Shown here one piece after another: positions 44,096 to 53,483 of a stretch of 64,000 bases of DNA. The translations under genes and the position numbers were made by a program. The notes beneath the pieces were generated by a model. That model made no database searches. It was not told where the DNA came from and saw only the letters and a list, made by a program, of their open reading frames with translations. The stretch covers positions 1 to 64,000 of the forward strand of contig DAIQOK010000009.1 of assembly GCA_036787895.1 (NCBI GenBank), read 5' to 3'. The stretch is from UBA7662 sp036787895 (GTDB lineage: Bacteria; Bacteroidota; Bacteroidia; UBA7662). Each line of letters opens with the position of its first letter. Positions within the stretch are counted from its first letter, which is position 1.

Positions 44096-45063
44096 TTTCG
44101 GCACTATTCCGCACCAACAATCCCCTACTGGCCTGGATTGCCACCTTATTGCTGGTCGTGATGTTGTTGCTCTTATCGGCCTATAATTCGGTTGAATTAA
44201 CAACAATTAGTGGCAATAACCGGCTGTTCGATGCATTAAATCAGCTACCCACTTTTGCAAAACTTCTGCTCAATTTAATTTGTGTCCTTTCACCCGCGCT
44301 GCTGCTGAATGAACTAATAAAAACGCTCAAAATCAGTCGCGATGGGCATAATCTGTTCGCATTGGCCTATGTAATATGTGCTTTCAGCTTTTTAGAATGG
44401 ACCAGCTTTAATCCTGCCTTGCTGGCAGGTGCTTGTTTCGCCCTTATTCTTCGCAATCTGATGATTGTAAGCAACAGCCCTCGGCAGTTACAATTACTTT
44501 TTGATGCTGGCCTGGTTGCCTCAATCTGTTTTCAGTTCTACAAACCTGCCATTGTATTATTTCCTGTGACCTTATTCGGCATATTATTGGGTGGTGTTTT
44601 TCGATTTCGCGCGCTTATCGTCTGGTTGTTAGGTTATATTACGCCGGTATACCTGGCTGGCGCCTGGCTGTATTTGACCGATCAATGGTCGGATATTTAT
44701 GAGCTTATCCAATTGGATTTAAGTTTGGCAGATCCCATTCCTATGCTCAACGCTGGTCAGCAAATGGCCATCTCCTTATTGCTTGTCATGCTTGCCTTTG
44801 GTTTTTTATTGAGTTTCAGTTCGGCGAATCTGAAAACCAATAGTTTGAGAAATACCCAACGGTTGTTTTCCATACTGTTGGTTTGCGGTATACTCTCCGT
44901 GGTGTTTTTGCCAGGCGACAACCTATTTCTCATGAGTTTATTCGTACCAGTGGCCTCATTTTTTGTCGGACGTTTTCTTGAAAGTATTGGTCCGGGCTGG
45001 ATGCTTGATCTCCTGATCTTAGGCTGGCTCGGAAGTTTAATTTGGGGTGTAGGATTTTTCTAA
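44092..45063 (+). CDS. Polytopic membrane protein, DUF6427-like
   Basis: 323 residues with about nine to ten membrane segments across the whole length. The order (short N-terminus ISALFRTNNPLLAW, then TM helices; a central FFPVTLFGILLGGVFRFRA-type segment) resembles the DUF6427 family of Bacteroidota, which has no known role. It is translationally coupled to the upstream exported protein and followed 45 bases later by purQ. The family name is tentative. Confidence 0.6.
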   Translation: MISALFRTNNPLLAWIATLLLVVMLLLLSAYNSVELTTISGNNRLFDALNQLPTFAKLLLNLICVLSPALLLNELIKTLKISRDGHNLFALAYVICAFSFLEWTSFNPALLAGACFALILRNLMIVSNSPRQLQLLFDAGLVASICFQFYKPAIVLFPVTLFGILLGGVFRFRALIVWLLGYITPVYLAGAWLYLTDQWSDIYELIQLDLSLADPIPMLNAGQQMAISLLLVMLAFGFLLSFSSANLKTNSLRNTQRLFSILLVCGILSVVFLPGDNLFLMSLFVPVASFFVGRFLESIGPGWMLDLLILGWLGSLIWGVGFF

Positions 45064-45108
45064 AAAGCTGCCGCCTTTTTTCCGAAATTTGCCGACAAAT
45101 CCGCTGCT

Positions 45109-45798
45109 ATGAAATTTGGTGTTGTTGTTTTCCCCGGCTCGAATTGTGATAGGGATACCTTATATGCTTTTGGTGAAATATTGGGTGCGCCAACTGTTGC
45201 CCTTTGGCACAAAGACACCGATTTACAGGGCGTTGATTTTGTGATATTACCGGGTGGCTTTTCTTATGGCGACTACCTGCGTTCAGGCGCTATTGCTCGA
45301 TTTTCACCAATTATGGATGCCGTTATAGCCCACGCCAACAAGGGTGGTTATGTTATGGGTATTTGTAACGGCTTTCAGGTAATTACCGAAGCTAAACTGG
45401 TTCCGGGCGTTTTGTTGCATAACGAAAGCCGCAAATTCATCTGCAAAAACACCTTCATCAAAGCAGCCACAAACAATAGTTTACTGACCCGCGGACTAGC
45501 GCCTAATCAGGCACTGCAAATCCCTATCGCCCACGGTGAAGGCAACTATTATATTGGTGAAGACGGGCTCAAAAGTCTGCAGGACAACGACCAGATTCTC
45601 TTCCAATATTGTGATGCAAGCAGTGCTGTTACCGCTGAAGCCAACCCTAATGGCGCGCTCCACAATATTGCTGGCGTGACGAATAAAGGCCGCAATGTAT
45701 TTGGCATGATGCCACATCCGGAGCGTGCTGCCGATCCTATTTTAGGCAATACCGACGGCTTAAAAATCCTTGAATCGATTTTACAAACCGTGGCCTAG
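45109..45798 (+). CDS. purQ: Phosphoribosylformylglycinamidine synthase subunit PurQ
   Basis: 229 residues, a stand-alone class I glutamine amidotransferase domain that supplies ammonia to PurL in purine synthesis. Seen: VVFPGSNCDRDT at the N-terminus, the oxyanion region LPGGFSYGDYLR, the nucleophile in GICNGFQVI (Cys near 86) and the His/Glu in MPHPERAADP. A separate PurQ implies a PurS/PurL type enzyme elsewhere, not the long fused PurL. It is convergent with the M1 peptidase gene with only eight bases between the stops. Confidence 0.94.
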   Translation: MKFGVVVFPGSNCDRDTLYAFGEILGAPTVALWHKDTDLQGVDFVILPGGFSYGDYLRSGAIARFSPIMDAVIAHANKGGYVMGICNGFQVITEAKLVPGVLLHNESRKFICKNTFIKAATNNSLLTRGLAPNQALQIPIAHGEGNYYIGEDGLKSLQDNDQILFQYCDASSAVTAEANPNGALHNIAGVTNKGRNVFGMMPHPERAADPILGNTDGLKILESILQTVA

Positions 45799-45806
45799 TA
45801 GCCCTT

Positions 45807-47723
45807 TCAGCGCTGAATTAACAGCCTTTTTACTTCATTTCCGCACCGTAGCATATATAAGCCGGCAGCTAGGGTGTATATTTCTAGTGAGCTAGCGATT
45901 GTTCCCGCTTCCAGTTTTTGACTGAGTTGGATTTTTCCTTGCATATCATAAACCTCAGCCGATTGATCATAGGTTATTGGAACAGAAAATCGTAAGCTTA
46001 GCACATCGCTGGCCGGGTTGGGATACATCATAAATGCCGGCTTTTCGGTTTCGTTAACAGCCAAAGTAATATCTCTGAAAGTAGTGGTGAATGCAGACTC
46101 AAGCACCCATTGATCCGGGTCGGTTAGAATAGTCTGTATGGTGCCCTGTATGGGGAAAGTCTGGAGTTGAAAAAAGCCGGCTTGCAGGCGCATAGGTTCC
46201 CGGCGACCATCGGTAAATACCACCGTTATTGGATAGGGTAAATCAAATAAACCCAAAGGTGCATCGCTGCGATCGTAAAAACTAATGAGCAGCTCGTTGC
46301 CCCGCTGGTCCCAACTGAGGAAATAATCGGGAAAACCACTACCATAAATCCAGGCATTGATAAAACGGCTGAGTGAAACGCCTGTATATTGTTCCATCAG
46401 CATTCTAAATTCTTCGGTAGTGGCATTGCCAAAGCTGCGTTGGGCGAGATAATGTTGGAGTCCACCGAAAAAGAGGCTATCGCCGAGTAACCATCGCAGA
46501 TTGTGCAGCACGAGCGCAGGTTTGCGGTAGGACAAATTGGTATTCAATACCCGGCTAAAATCGGCGCCGGCCGGGACATATACACTACCCGTTACGGCAT
46601 TACTACGAACAGCGTTTATCCAACCATTGCGGATGGCTGCAGCAGCAGTCGCATCGAATACCTCCACAAATAAGGCTTCGGCATAGGTGGCAAATCCTTC
46701 GTTGAGCCAGATGTCACTGGGGGTGGCACAGGTTACATAGTCGCCAAACCATTGGTGTGCGGCTTCATGAATGATGACCTGCAAATTGTAAAACCCCATA
46801 CCCGACAAGGTTTGGTGTTCCATGGCACCACTCATATTGGTCTGCGCATGTCCGTATTTTTCATCGGCAAAAGGATAAGTGCCCCACATCCTGCTGAGTT
46901 CCTGTAACACCCGCGGGGTGGTATCGAGCAGCGCTGCACTTGGTCCGTTTATGGGAAAGCTAAAATCAGTTACGGGCATGGCTGAAGTTCTACCCGGCAA
47001 AAGAACCTGTCGGTTGCTAATCACATAATCGCTGACCGACAAAGCCACCAAATAGTAGGCTATGGGATAGCGGCTTTGCCAATGCCAGCGCACTTTTTGG
47101 TTAGGAAGTGTATCTATATCGACCAACAAACCGTGTGAAGCTACCTTTTTGCCCAATCGGGTGGTAATCTGAAGATCGATGGAGTCGATTTTATCGCTTA
47201 GTTGCTGTTTAACCGGCAGCCAGTTCTTAGCCCAAAACAAACTTGAATGGGTAAACAAAGCAGGATGAATTCCTGCATTACTTAGCATCATACCCCGGCG
47301 GTTGGCTTGTTGCGGTGGCACTCCGCGATAATACACTTCACAACTGAAACTTTGACCGATGGGAAGGGCTGTCGGCAATGGCACCAAAATCACATCATTG
47401 GCATGATTAAAGTTCCGGTTTTGGCCATTGATTCGTATAGAATCGACGGTTAAGGCAGATGTCAACTCCAGCCAAAAGCTATCGAGGGACGCAAAAAGCG
47501 GTTTGGCCGTAACCGTCACCTTGCCCTGCACAAAAAGCAGGGTATCGTACAGTTCAAGTTGAATGTGGTAATGGGTGATGTCATAAACATCGGCAGTAAC
47601 TGAGGTGCGGAATTCAGTTGCGCTGGTAAATCCTGTGGTACCTTGGCAATGGGGGTAGGGCTCGGTTTGGGCCGAGGCGATGACATTTATCAAGAGCAAA
47701 AACAGATGCCAAACAAATTTCAT
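45807..47723 (-). CDS. M1 family metallopeptidase with T9SS sorting domain
   Basis: 638 residues. A signal peptide (FVWHLFLLLINVIASAQ) precedes the aminopeptidase N-like N-terminal beta domain and the gluzincin catalytic domain: substrate-amine motif GAMEHQT, zinc site HEAAHQWFGD with the third ligand in WLNEGFATYAE 18 residues later. After a short linker, the last ~80 residues are a type A sorting domain (MYPNPASDVLSLRF, ... LAAGLYMLRC). The protein should be exported by the type IX system and cleave peptides at the surface. It is monocistronic. Confidence 0.92.
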   Translation of the reverse strand: MKFVWHLFLLLINVIASAQTEPYPHCQGTTGFTSATEFRTSVTADVYDITHYHIQLELYDTLLFVQGKVTVTAKPLFASLDSFWLELTSALTVDSIRINGQNRNFNHANDVILVPLPTALPIGQSFSCEVYYRGVPPQQANRRGMMLSNAGIHPALFTHSSLFWAKNWLPVKQQLSDKIDSIDLQITTRLGKKVASHGLLVDIDTLPNQKVRWHWQSRYPIAYYLVALSVSDYVISNRQVLLPGRTSAMPVTDFSFPINGPSAALLDTTPRVLQELSRMWGTYPFADEKYGHAQTNMSGAMEHQTLSGMGFYNLQVIIHEAAHQWFGDYVTCATPSDIWLNEGFATYAEALFVEVFDATAAAAIRNGWINAVRSNAVTGSVYVPAGADFSRVLNTNLSYRKPALVLHNLRWLLGDSLFFGGLQHYLAQRSFGNATTEEFRMLMEQYTGVSLSRFINAWIYGSGFPDYFLSWDQRGNELLISFYDRSDAPLGLFDLPYPITVVFTDGRREPMRLQAGFFQLQTFPIQGTIQTILTDPDQWVLESAFTTTFRDITLAVNETEKPAFMMYPNPASDVLSLRFSVPITYDQSAEVYDMQGKIQLSQKLEAGTIASSLEIYTLAAGLYMLRCGNEVKRLLIQR

Positions 47724-47903
47724 TCGCTGAAATTATTAATTTAGATGCTGAAAAACTAAGGAATAAAGACCAGCCACCTTACTGCTGTTGTCGAAAAGTT
47801 TTGGAGGAGATAGTACAGGATTATAACTTGGGTAATTATGTGAAGAATCTATTGACTATACTAGTTAAAACAAACCCAGTAAACCCTCCAAATCTGACTA
47901 TTT

Positions 47904-48461
47904 ATGCCAATCAAAGGTCAGCGCTCCACCAATCCCCACAGTGGTGACGCTTATGAGTTTCTTGAAACTGCCAAAGACACGAATGGAAGGTTCGTTAAGC
48001 TGAAAGCAACCATTTACAGTAAAGGGCAACTGGTTCCAAGGCACTTTCATGTTTATCAGGATGAAACATTTGAAGTTGTTTCGGGCCAACTTACTGTACT
48101 GTTAAACGGTGAAAAAAAACAATTGTCAGCTGGTGAAAAAATCACCCTGCCCAAAAACAAACCACATAACCACTATAATGACGAGGATGTTCCGGTAGTC
48201 TATCTCCATACCGTGACACCAGCCCTTGATTTTGACTACCTCATTGAGAACTTAGCAGGATTAGGCGCCGATGGAAAAGGCAAAAACGGAAAATTCGGGC
48301 TTATGCAGGAGTTAGTGACGCTGCGGTATCTCGACAGCAAATCCTTTCTGGCTGATATTCCTGTTCCGGTTCAAAAACTTCTCATGTATACGGTGGCGCC
48401 TTTAGGCCGTTTATTCGGCTATCGTGCCATTTACAAAAAATACTCTGGCGTAGAGAAATAA
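47904..48461 (+). CDS. Cupin domain-containing protein
   Basis: 185 residues. One cupin barrel occupies about residues 30-110: LVPRHFHVYQDETFEVVSGQ (metal ligands His-x-His-x(4)-Glu) and LPKNKPHNHYN (His). The C-terminal ~70 residues are helical with a hydrophobic segment near 150-170. Single-cupin proteins include many small enzymes and binding proteins; no substrate can be named. It is followed by a DUF1801 gene 71 bases later. Confidence 0.8.
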   Translation: MPIKGQRSTNPHSGDAYEFLETAKDTNGRFVKLKATIYSKGQLVPRHFHVYQDETFEVVSGQLTVLLNGEKKQLSAGEKITLPKNKPHNHYNDEDVPVVYLHTVTPALDFDYLIENLAGLGADGKGKNGKFGLMQELVTLRYLDSKSFLADIPVPVQKLLMYTVAPLGRLFGYRAIYKKYSGVEK

Positions 48462-48532
48462 TTATTCGAGCAACCTATCTAAATACCGCTTCTCCTAAAG
48501 TTTCCTCCGTTTATCTATAACCCCTTAACATT

Positions 48533-48970
48533 ATGTCAACCCTTAAAACCAGCTATACCGGTCAGGATGTAATCAATTTCATTCAAACAACTGTAGAATC
48601 AGAGCAGAAGAAAGCAGATAGTCTGCGTTTGCTTGAATTGATGCAGGCCTGGTCGGGATTTGAACCAAAAATGTGGGGACCTACCATCATTGGTTTTGGC
48701 AATTACCACTACAAATACGCCAGCGGACACGAAGGTGATGCACCTATGCTTGGATTTTCTCCACGTAAGGCCGCCTTTTCCTTTTATGTGTATTCGCCCA
48801 CCGAAAAGAGTGAGCAAATTTTACCTCAGTTGGGTAAATTTAAGATGGGCAAAGCCTGTATTTATGTCAACAAATTGGCAGATATCAAGCTTGATGTACT
48901 CGAAGAACTCTGTAGGGAATCCATCGATTACCTGAATACGCATTATGAATGTGGCTGCAGGGTCATGTAA
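48533..48970 (+). CDS. DUF1801 domain-containing protein
   Basis: 145 residues covering one DUF1801 (YdhG-like) domain: an N-terminal helix pair (SLRLLELMQAWSGFEPKMWG), then TIIGFGNYHYKYASG, LGFSPRKAAFSFYVY and the closing KMGKACIYVNKLADIKLDVL. The fold is small alpha/beta; the function is not known, although relatives are called iron-chaperone-like. The C-terminus carries two cysteines (ECGC). Confidence 0.85.
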   Translation: MSTLKTSYTGQDVINFIQTTVESEQKKADSLRLLELMQAWSGFEPKMWGPTIIGFGNYHYKYASGHEGDAPMLGFSPRKAAFSFYVYSPTEKSEQILPQLGKFKMGKACIYVNKLADIKLDVLEELCRESIDYLNTHYECGCRVM

Positions 48971-48994
48971 TTCAACCGTATTGGCTGGCCATCT

Positions 48995-49975
48995 TCACTT
49001 CAGTAATTTTCCGGCAAAAGCCATAGCTGCTTCGAAAGGATTTCGTTGGCCTGCTGCCACTTCCTGCTCTAATTGTTCATACCAGTCCAGCAAGGCAGGG
49101 TTGGCCGAACGGGCAAGCTCCAATTGATAGTGAATATGCTCGCGGAATTGAAGCACCGCCTGTTCTTTACGGCGTTGCAGAAAGTAGCCATTGGGTTTAA
49201 CCAGCTCGAAATAACGACAAATGTTTTTCCAGACCTCAACTATGCCCTCGTTATTCAAGGCAGAGGCGAGCAACACTTCGGGTGTCCATTGTCCGGGGTG
49301 GGCTGGGAATAAATGGAGGGCATTGCGATAATCGGCAGCGGCAATTCTGGCTTTGGAGAGATTCTCGCCTTCAGCTTTGTTGATGACAAGCAAATCGGCC
49401 AATTCCATGATACCCCGTTTGATGCCTTGCAATTCGTCGCCGGCACCGGCCAACATAAGGAGCAGGAAGAAATCAACCATGCCATAAACTGCTGTTTCGC
49501 TTTGGCCTACACCCACAGTTTCGATAAGCAAAATGTCGTAGCCGGCGGCTTCACACAAGACCATAGCCTCCCAGCTATTTCGTGCCACACCTCCTAAGGT
49601 ACTGCCGGCAGCTGTGGGCCGTATAAATGCGTTCAAGTCCTGCGACAAACGCTCCATGCGAGTTTTATCCCCCAAAATACTACCCCCAGAACGCCCCGAG
49701 CTCGGATCGATAGCCAATACTGCTACTTTATGTCCATCGGCAGTGAGCAAACTCCCAAAGCTGTCGATAAAAGTGCTTTTTCCAACGCCGGGCACGCCGG
49801 TTATGCCAATACGCAATGATTTACCACTAACTGGCATACAAAGCGCCAGCAATTCGGCCGAGGCAGCCTGATGTTGTTGTGCACGACTTTCCACCAAAGT
49901 AATGGCACGTGCCAGCGCTGCCCGGTTGCCGGCTTGCAGCTCTGCAAAAAGTGTTTTTACATCAGGTAGCTTCAC
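48995..49975 (-). CDS. meaB: Methylmalonyl-CoA mutase-associated GTPase MeaB
   Basis: 326 residues of the MeaB/ArgK G3E GTPase family that loads and protects the cobalamin cofactor of methylmalonyl-CoA mutase. Seen: the P-loop GVPGVGKST (residues 60-68), AIDPSSGRSGGSILGDKTRM, the Walker B region ILLIETVGVGQSE and the base-specific motif VINKAEGEN. The start codon is GTG. It is the last gene of the operon mutA-mutB-membrane glycosyltransferase-meaB. Confidence 0.94.
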   Translation of the reverse strand: MKLPDVKTLFAELQAGNRAALARAITLVESRAQQHQAASAELLALCMPVSGKSLRIGITGVPGVGKSTFIDSFGSLLTADGHKVAVLAIDPSSGRSGGSILGDKTRMERLSQDLNAFIRPTAAGSTLGGVARNSWEAMVLCEAAGYDILLIETVGVGQSETAVYGMVDFFLLLMLAGAGDELQGIKRGIMELADLLVINKAEGENLSKARIAAADYRNALHLFPAHPGQWTPEVLLASALNNEGIVEVWKNICRYFELVKPNGYFLQRRKEQAVLQFREHIHYQLELARSANPALLDWYEQLEQEVAAGQRNPFEAAMAFAGKLLK

Positions 49976-49984
49976 GACCCCAAA

Positions 49985-51352
49985 TTAAGGATGATTCACG
50001 GGAGTTACATAATAGAGGCGATCGATGATTATGGTATCTATTTGCCAGGAATTACTGTTCCATTCTTTGGGCAGTGATGAGGTGAGCTGCGCAAAATAAA
50101 AGGGTTGTTGTGGCATAGTAAACAAATAGCCGACAGGCTGCGAACTAAACGCCATCAGGTAGTTATAATCAAAATCCCGGCAATATAAGGTATCGGTTGA
50201 ATGTAGCGGAGGTTGCAGCTCGTGTATACGCGACAAAAAAGGTTGAACAAGTTTTGGATAGAGATCCAATTCCTGTTTAAACAGCTGAGCTGCAGGTCGC
50301 ATAAACTGAAGCAGATTAAGAAGTACGGCAAAAACCCAAATGGCCATCTGCCATTTTTTTACGGAAATCTCCGACCATAAAGCAGCCGTGAGCAAGAGAA
50401 ATAAAGGGAAAACAGCACTCAATAAGCGTGTATCCAGGGGAATTTGGTTATCGATGGTTGATTTGGCGAGTACAAGCAAAATCACATATATCGCAGGGTA
50501 AACCAGCCACAATAGCCATAATCGGTTGTGCCCTAATGAACGCCGAGCCAATAGCAACCCAAAAAGTAGTGGCACGCTCCAGCCCAGCCAAAAAAGTAAG
50601 GTATCGGCTGCTTCCAACCAACTGTAATGTCCTGCAAAATCCCAAAACAGTTGTCGCGAACTTAGTTCATCGGCTACATACCTATTACGCAGGGTCCAAA
50701 TCAAAAAAGGCAATAGCGCCAGCAGAGAAAAAATTAAAAAACGTCGGAATTTTTGTCGGATGGGCTCCCTTTCAAGGAGTAGCCAAAGTCCGAAAAACGG
50801 CAACAAAAAAAGACCGGAAAAACGCACCAATACCGATAAACCAGCTATTAGTCCAACGGCATACCAGCGCCAAGGTGATGCGTTTGACAAAGCCAACCTA
50901 ATGGCAAGCAGAAAAAAACTGAGGTATAGGGCCTCAGACCAACTGTGACTATGAATAAGCCAAAAGGGTGTTGAAAACGGCAGTATTACCAGCAGAAAGT
51001 AGTCTAAACCGTTATTTATCGATGATTTTTGAATCAATGAAGCACACAAACGAATATTTATCAAAATCAAAAGCATCATACCTACAGTTGCTGACTGCAG
51101 TGGAGCAAGCCGGGTCATCCAGCTTATAACAGCAATAAACGCCGGGTAAAGTGGTCCATAATGCGTATCCGGCACCAGATATCCCCAGAAATAATTGTAA
51201 AAGCCCTTTCCCTCAAGCAAATGTTTAGCGCCATCGAGATAAAACAGACTGTCGTGAGTTAACACCAGCTCTCCCCTGCTCAGGAGGCTGAAAAGAACGG
51301 CCATTCCGAGGGCCCAAAGCCAGGAAAAACGTAAAAAACGTTTATCCCGCAT
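49985..51352 (-). CDS. Membrane glycosyltransferase, GT39/ArnT-like (GT-C fold)
   Basis: 455 residues with about ten to eleven membrane segments. The N-terminal outside loop (DGAKHLLEGKGFYNYFWGY, then HYGPLYPAFIAVISWM) and the RFSGLFLLPFFGLWLLL segment resemble GT-C mannosyltransferase-like proteins that use polyprenyl-phosphate sugars. A short soluble C-terminal domain follows. The gene overlaps mutB by 11 bases and lies nine bases before meaB, so it is embedded in the methylmalonyl-CoA mutase operon with no obvious metabolic reason. Substrate unknown. Confidence 0.75.
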   Translation of the reverse strand: MRDKRFLRFSWLWALGMAVLFSLLSRGELVLTHDSLFYLDGAKHLLEGKGFYNYFWGYLVPDTHYGPLYPAFIAVISWMTRLAPLQSATVGMMLLILINIRLCASLIQKSSINNGLDYFLLVILPFSTPFWLIHSHSWSEALYLSFFLLAIRLALSNASPWRWYAVGLIAGLSVLVRFSGLFLLPFFGLWLLLEREPIRQKFRRFLIFSLLALLPFLIWTLRNRYVADELSSRQLFWDFAGHYSWLEAADTLLFWLGWSVPLLFGLLLARRSLGHNRLWLLWLVYPAIYVILLVLAKSTIDNQIPLDTRLLSAVFPLFLLLTAALWSEISVKKWQMAIWVFAVLLNLLQFMRPAAQLFKQELDLYPKLVQPFLSRIHELQPPLHSTDTLYCRDFDYNYLMAFSSQPVGYLFTMPQQPFYFAQLTSSLPKEWNSNSWQIDTIIIDRLYYVTPVNHP

Positions 51353-53483
51353 CTTCCAATTGCTTCAGGATGTCGATAGCAGCCTGAGCGATCACGGTTC
51401 CCGGGCCAAAAATACCGGCTACCCCTGCTTTGTTCAGGAAGTCGTAATCCTGTTGCGGAATTACTCCACCGGCAACAACCAATATGTCAGGCCGTCCCAG
51501 TGCTTTTAATTCAGCAATAAGTTGAGGTACCAGGGTTTTGTGACCGGCAGCCAACGAAGAAGCTCCGACCACATGTACATCATTTTCGACAGCCTGGCGG
51601 GCGGTTTCGGCGGGGGTTTGGAAAAGCGGGCCAATGTCGACATCAAAACCCAGATCGGCAAAAGAGGTGGCAATCACTTTGGCGCCACGATCGTGCCCAT
51701 CCTGACCCATTTTAGCAATGAGAATACGTGGGCGGCGGCCTTCGATGGTGGAAAATGCTTCCACCCTTTGACGGGCATTTTTAAAATCTTCGTCCATGCG
51801 GATTTCATTCGAATATACGCCCGAAATGGCACGTATGGTTGCTTTATATCTGCCGTACACCACTTCCAAAGCAGCTGATATCTCACCTAAAGTAGCCCGA
51901 TGGCGCGCAGCTATTACCGCCAAATCCAACAAATTGCCCTGTCCGCTGCGTGCGGCTTCGGTTAAGGCATCCAGTGCGGCTTTTACTGCTTCCGAATTCC
52001 TTCTGGCCTTGATGTTATTTAGTCGCTCGATTTGCGACAAACGGACTGCCGCATTGTCCACTTCCCGGATTTCAATTTCCGTTTCGCGACCACTATTGTA
52101 ACGATTTACGCCTACTATCACATCCTTTCCGCCATCAATTCGGGCTTGTTTACGTGCTGCGGCTTCCTCGATGCGCATTTTGGGTACGCCGGTTTCGATG
52201 GCTTTAGCCATGCCACCCAGTTTTTCAATTTCTTCGAGATGAGCCCAGGCTTTTTGCACCAGCTCATCGGTGAGGGCCTCCACATAATAACTTCCGCCCC
52301 AGGGATCAACCACTTTGGTGATATTAGTCTCGTCCTGCAAATATAATTGTGTATTGCGGGCAATACGTGCGCTAAAATCAGTCGGCAGGGCAATGGCTTC
52401 GTCGAGTGCATTGGTGTGTAACGACTGCGTATGCCCCAAAGCTGCAGCCAGGGCTTCAATACAGGTGCGGGCAACATTGTTGAAAGGATCTTGCTCGGTC
52501 AAACTCCAGCCTGAAGTTTGACAATGGGTGCGCAAAGCCAACGATTTGCTCTTTTTTGGTCCAAATTGCTGGACTAGCTTGGCCCACAATAGTCGAGCTG
52601 CGCGGAGTTTGGCAATCTCCATAAAATGGTTCATGCCAATAGCCCAGAAAAACGATAATCTGGGAGCAAAAGCATCGATATCGAGTCCGGCAGCCAGTCC
52701 GGTGCGTATATATTCCAGCCCATCGGCAAGGGTGTAGGCAAGTTCGAGATCGGCGGTGGCACCAGCTTCCTGCATGTGGTAGCCGCTGATGGAAATGCTG
52801 TTGAAACGCGGCATATTCCGGGCGGTATAACCAAAAATGTCGGCGATAATGCGCATGGACGAGGCGGGCGGATAGATATAGGTATTGCGCACCATGAATT
52901 CCTTGAGGATGTCGTTTTGGATGGTGCCACTAAGTTGTTCGGGACTCACCCCCTGCTCTTCAGCTGCAACGATGTAAAAGGCCATGATGGGCAAAACAGC
53001 GCCATTCATAGTCATACTTACACTCATTTCACCCAAGGGTATCTGATCGAAGAGGATTTTCATGTCCTCTACACTGTCGATGGCCACACCTGCTTTACCC
53101 ACATCTCCTTCCACCCTCGGATGGTCGGAATCGTAGCCCCGATGGGTAGCCAGGTCGAAGGCTACCGACAAACCCTTCTGCCCTGCCGCCAGGTTGCGGC
53201 GATAAAAGGCATTGGATGCTTCGGCCGTGCTGAAACCGGCATATTGACGAATCGTCCACGGCCGTTTGACGTACATGGAAGCATAAGGACCACGCAAAAA
53301 AGGTACAATACCGGCGCCAAAGTGCATCTGTTGCAAATTGGCCACATCTTCAGCCACATAGGCCGACTGCAGTGGCAATTTTTCGGCCGTTTGCCATTCT
53401 TCCCGCTTTTCGGGATCGTAATAGTCCTGTTCGGGCGTTATGCGGTAACCGAGTTGGGTAAAATCAGGGAATTTCCGGCTCAT
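51342..53483 (-). CDS. mutB: Methylmalonyl-CoA mutase large (catalytic) subunit
   Basis: 713 residues, normal length. It interconverts (R)-methylmalonyl-CoA and succinyl-CoA with adenosylcobalamin. The TIM barrel has the CoA/substrate segments YASMYVKRPWTIRQYAGF and TAEASNAFYRRNLAAGQKGL. The C-terminal B12 domain carries the intact base-off/His-on motif DGHDRGAKVI followed by GASSLAAGHKTL. The start overlaps the mutA stop by four bases (ATGA); the 3' end overlaps the glycosyltransferase gene. With mutA and meaB it forms a propionate/branched-chain degradation or succinate-propionate unit. Confidence 0.96.
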   Translation of the reverse strand: MSRKFPDFTQLGYRITPEQDYYDPEKREEWQTAEKLPLQSAYVAEDVANLQQMHFGAGIVPFLRGPYASMYVKRPWTIRQYAGFSTAEASNAFYRRNLAAGQKGLSVAFDLATHRGYDSDHPRVEGDVGKAGVAIDSVEDMKILFDQIPLGEMSVSMTMNGAVLPIMAFYIVAAEEQGVSPEQLSGTIQNDILKEFMVRNTYIYPPASSMRIIADIFGYTARNMPRFNSISISGYHMQEAGATADLELAYTLADGLEYIRTGLAAGLDIDAFAPRLSFFWAIGMNHFMEIAKLRAARLLWAKLVQQFGPKKSKSLALRTHCQTSGWSLTEQDPFNNVARTCIEALAAALGHTQSLHTNALDEAIALPTDFSARIARNTQLYLQDETNITKVVDPWGGSYYVEALTDELVQKAWAHLEEIEKLGGMAKAIETGVPKMRIEEAAARKQARIDGGKDVIVGVNRYNSGRETEIEIREVDNAAVRLSQIERLNNIKARRNSEAVKAALDALTEAARSGQGNLLDLAVIAARHRATLGEISAALEVVYGRYKATIRAISGVYSNEIRMDEDFKNARQRVEAFSTIEGRRPRILIAKMGQDGHDRGAKVIATSFADLGFDVDIGPLFQTPAETARQAVENDVHVVGASSLAAGHKTLVPQLIAELKALGRPDILVVAGGVIPQQDYDFLNKAGVAGIFGPGTVIAQAAIDILKQLEDAG

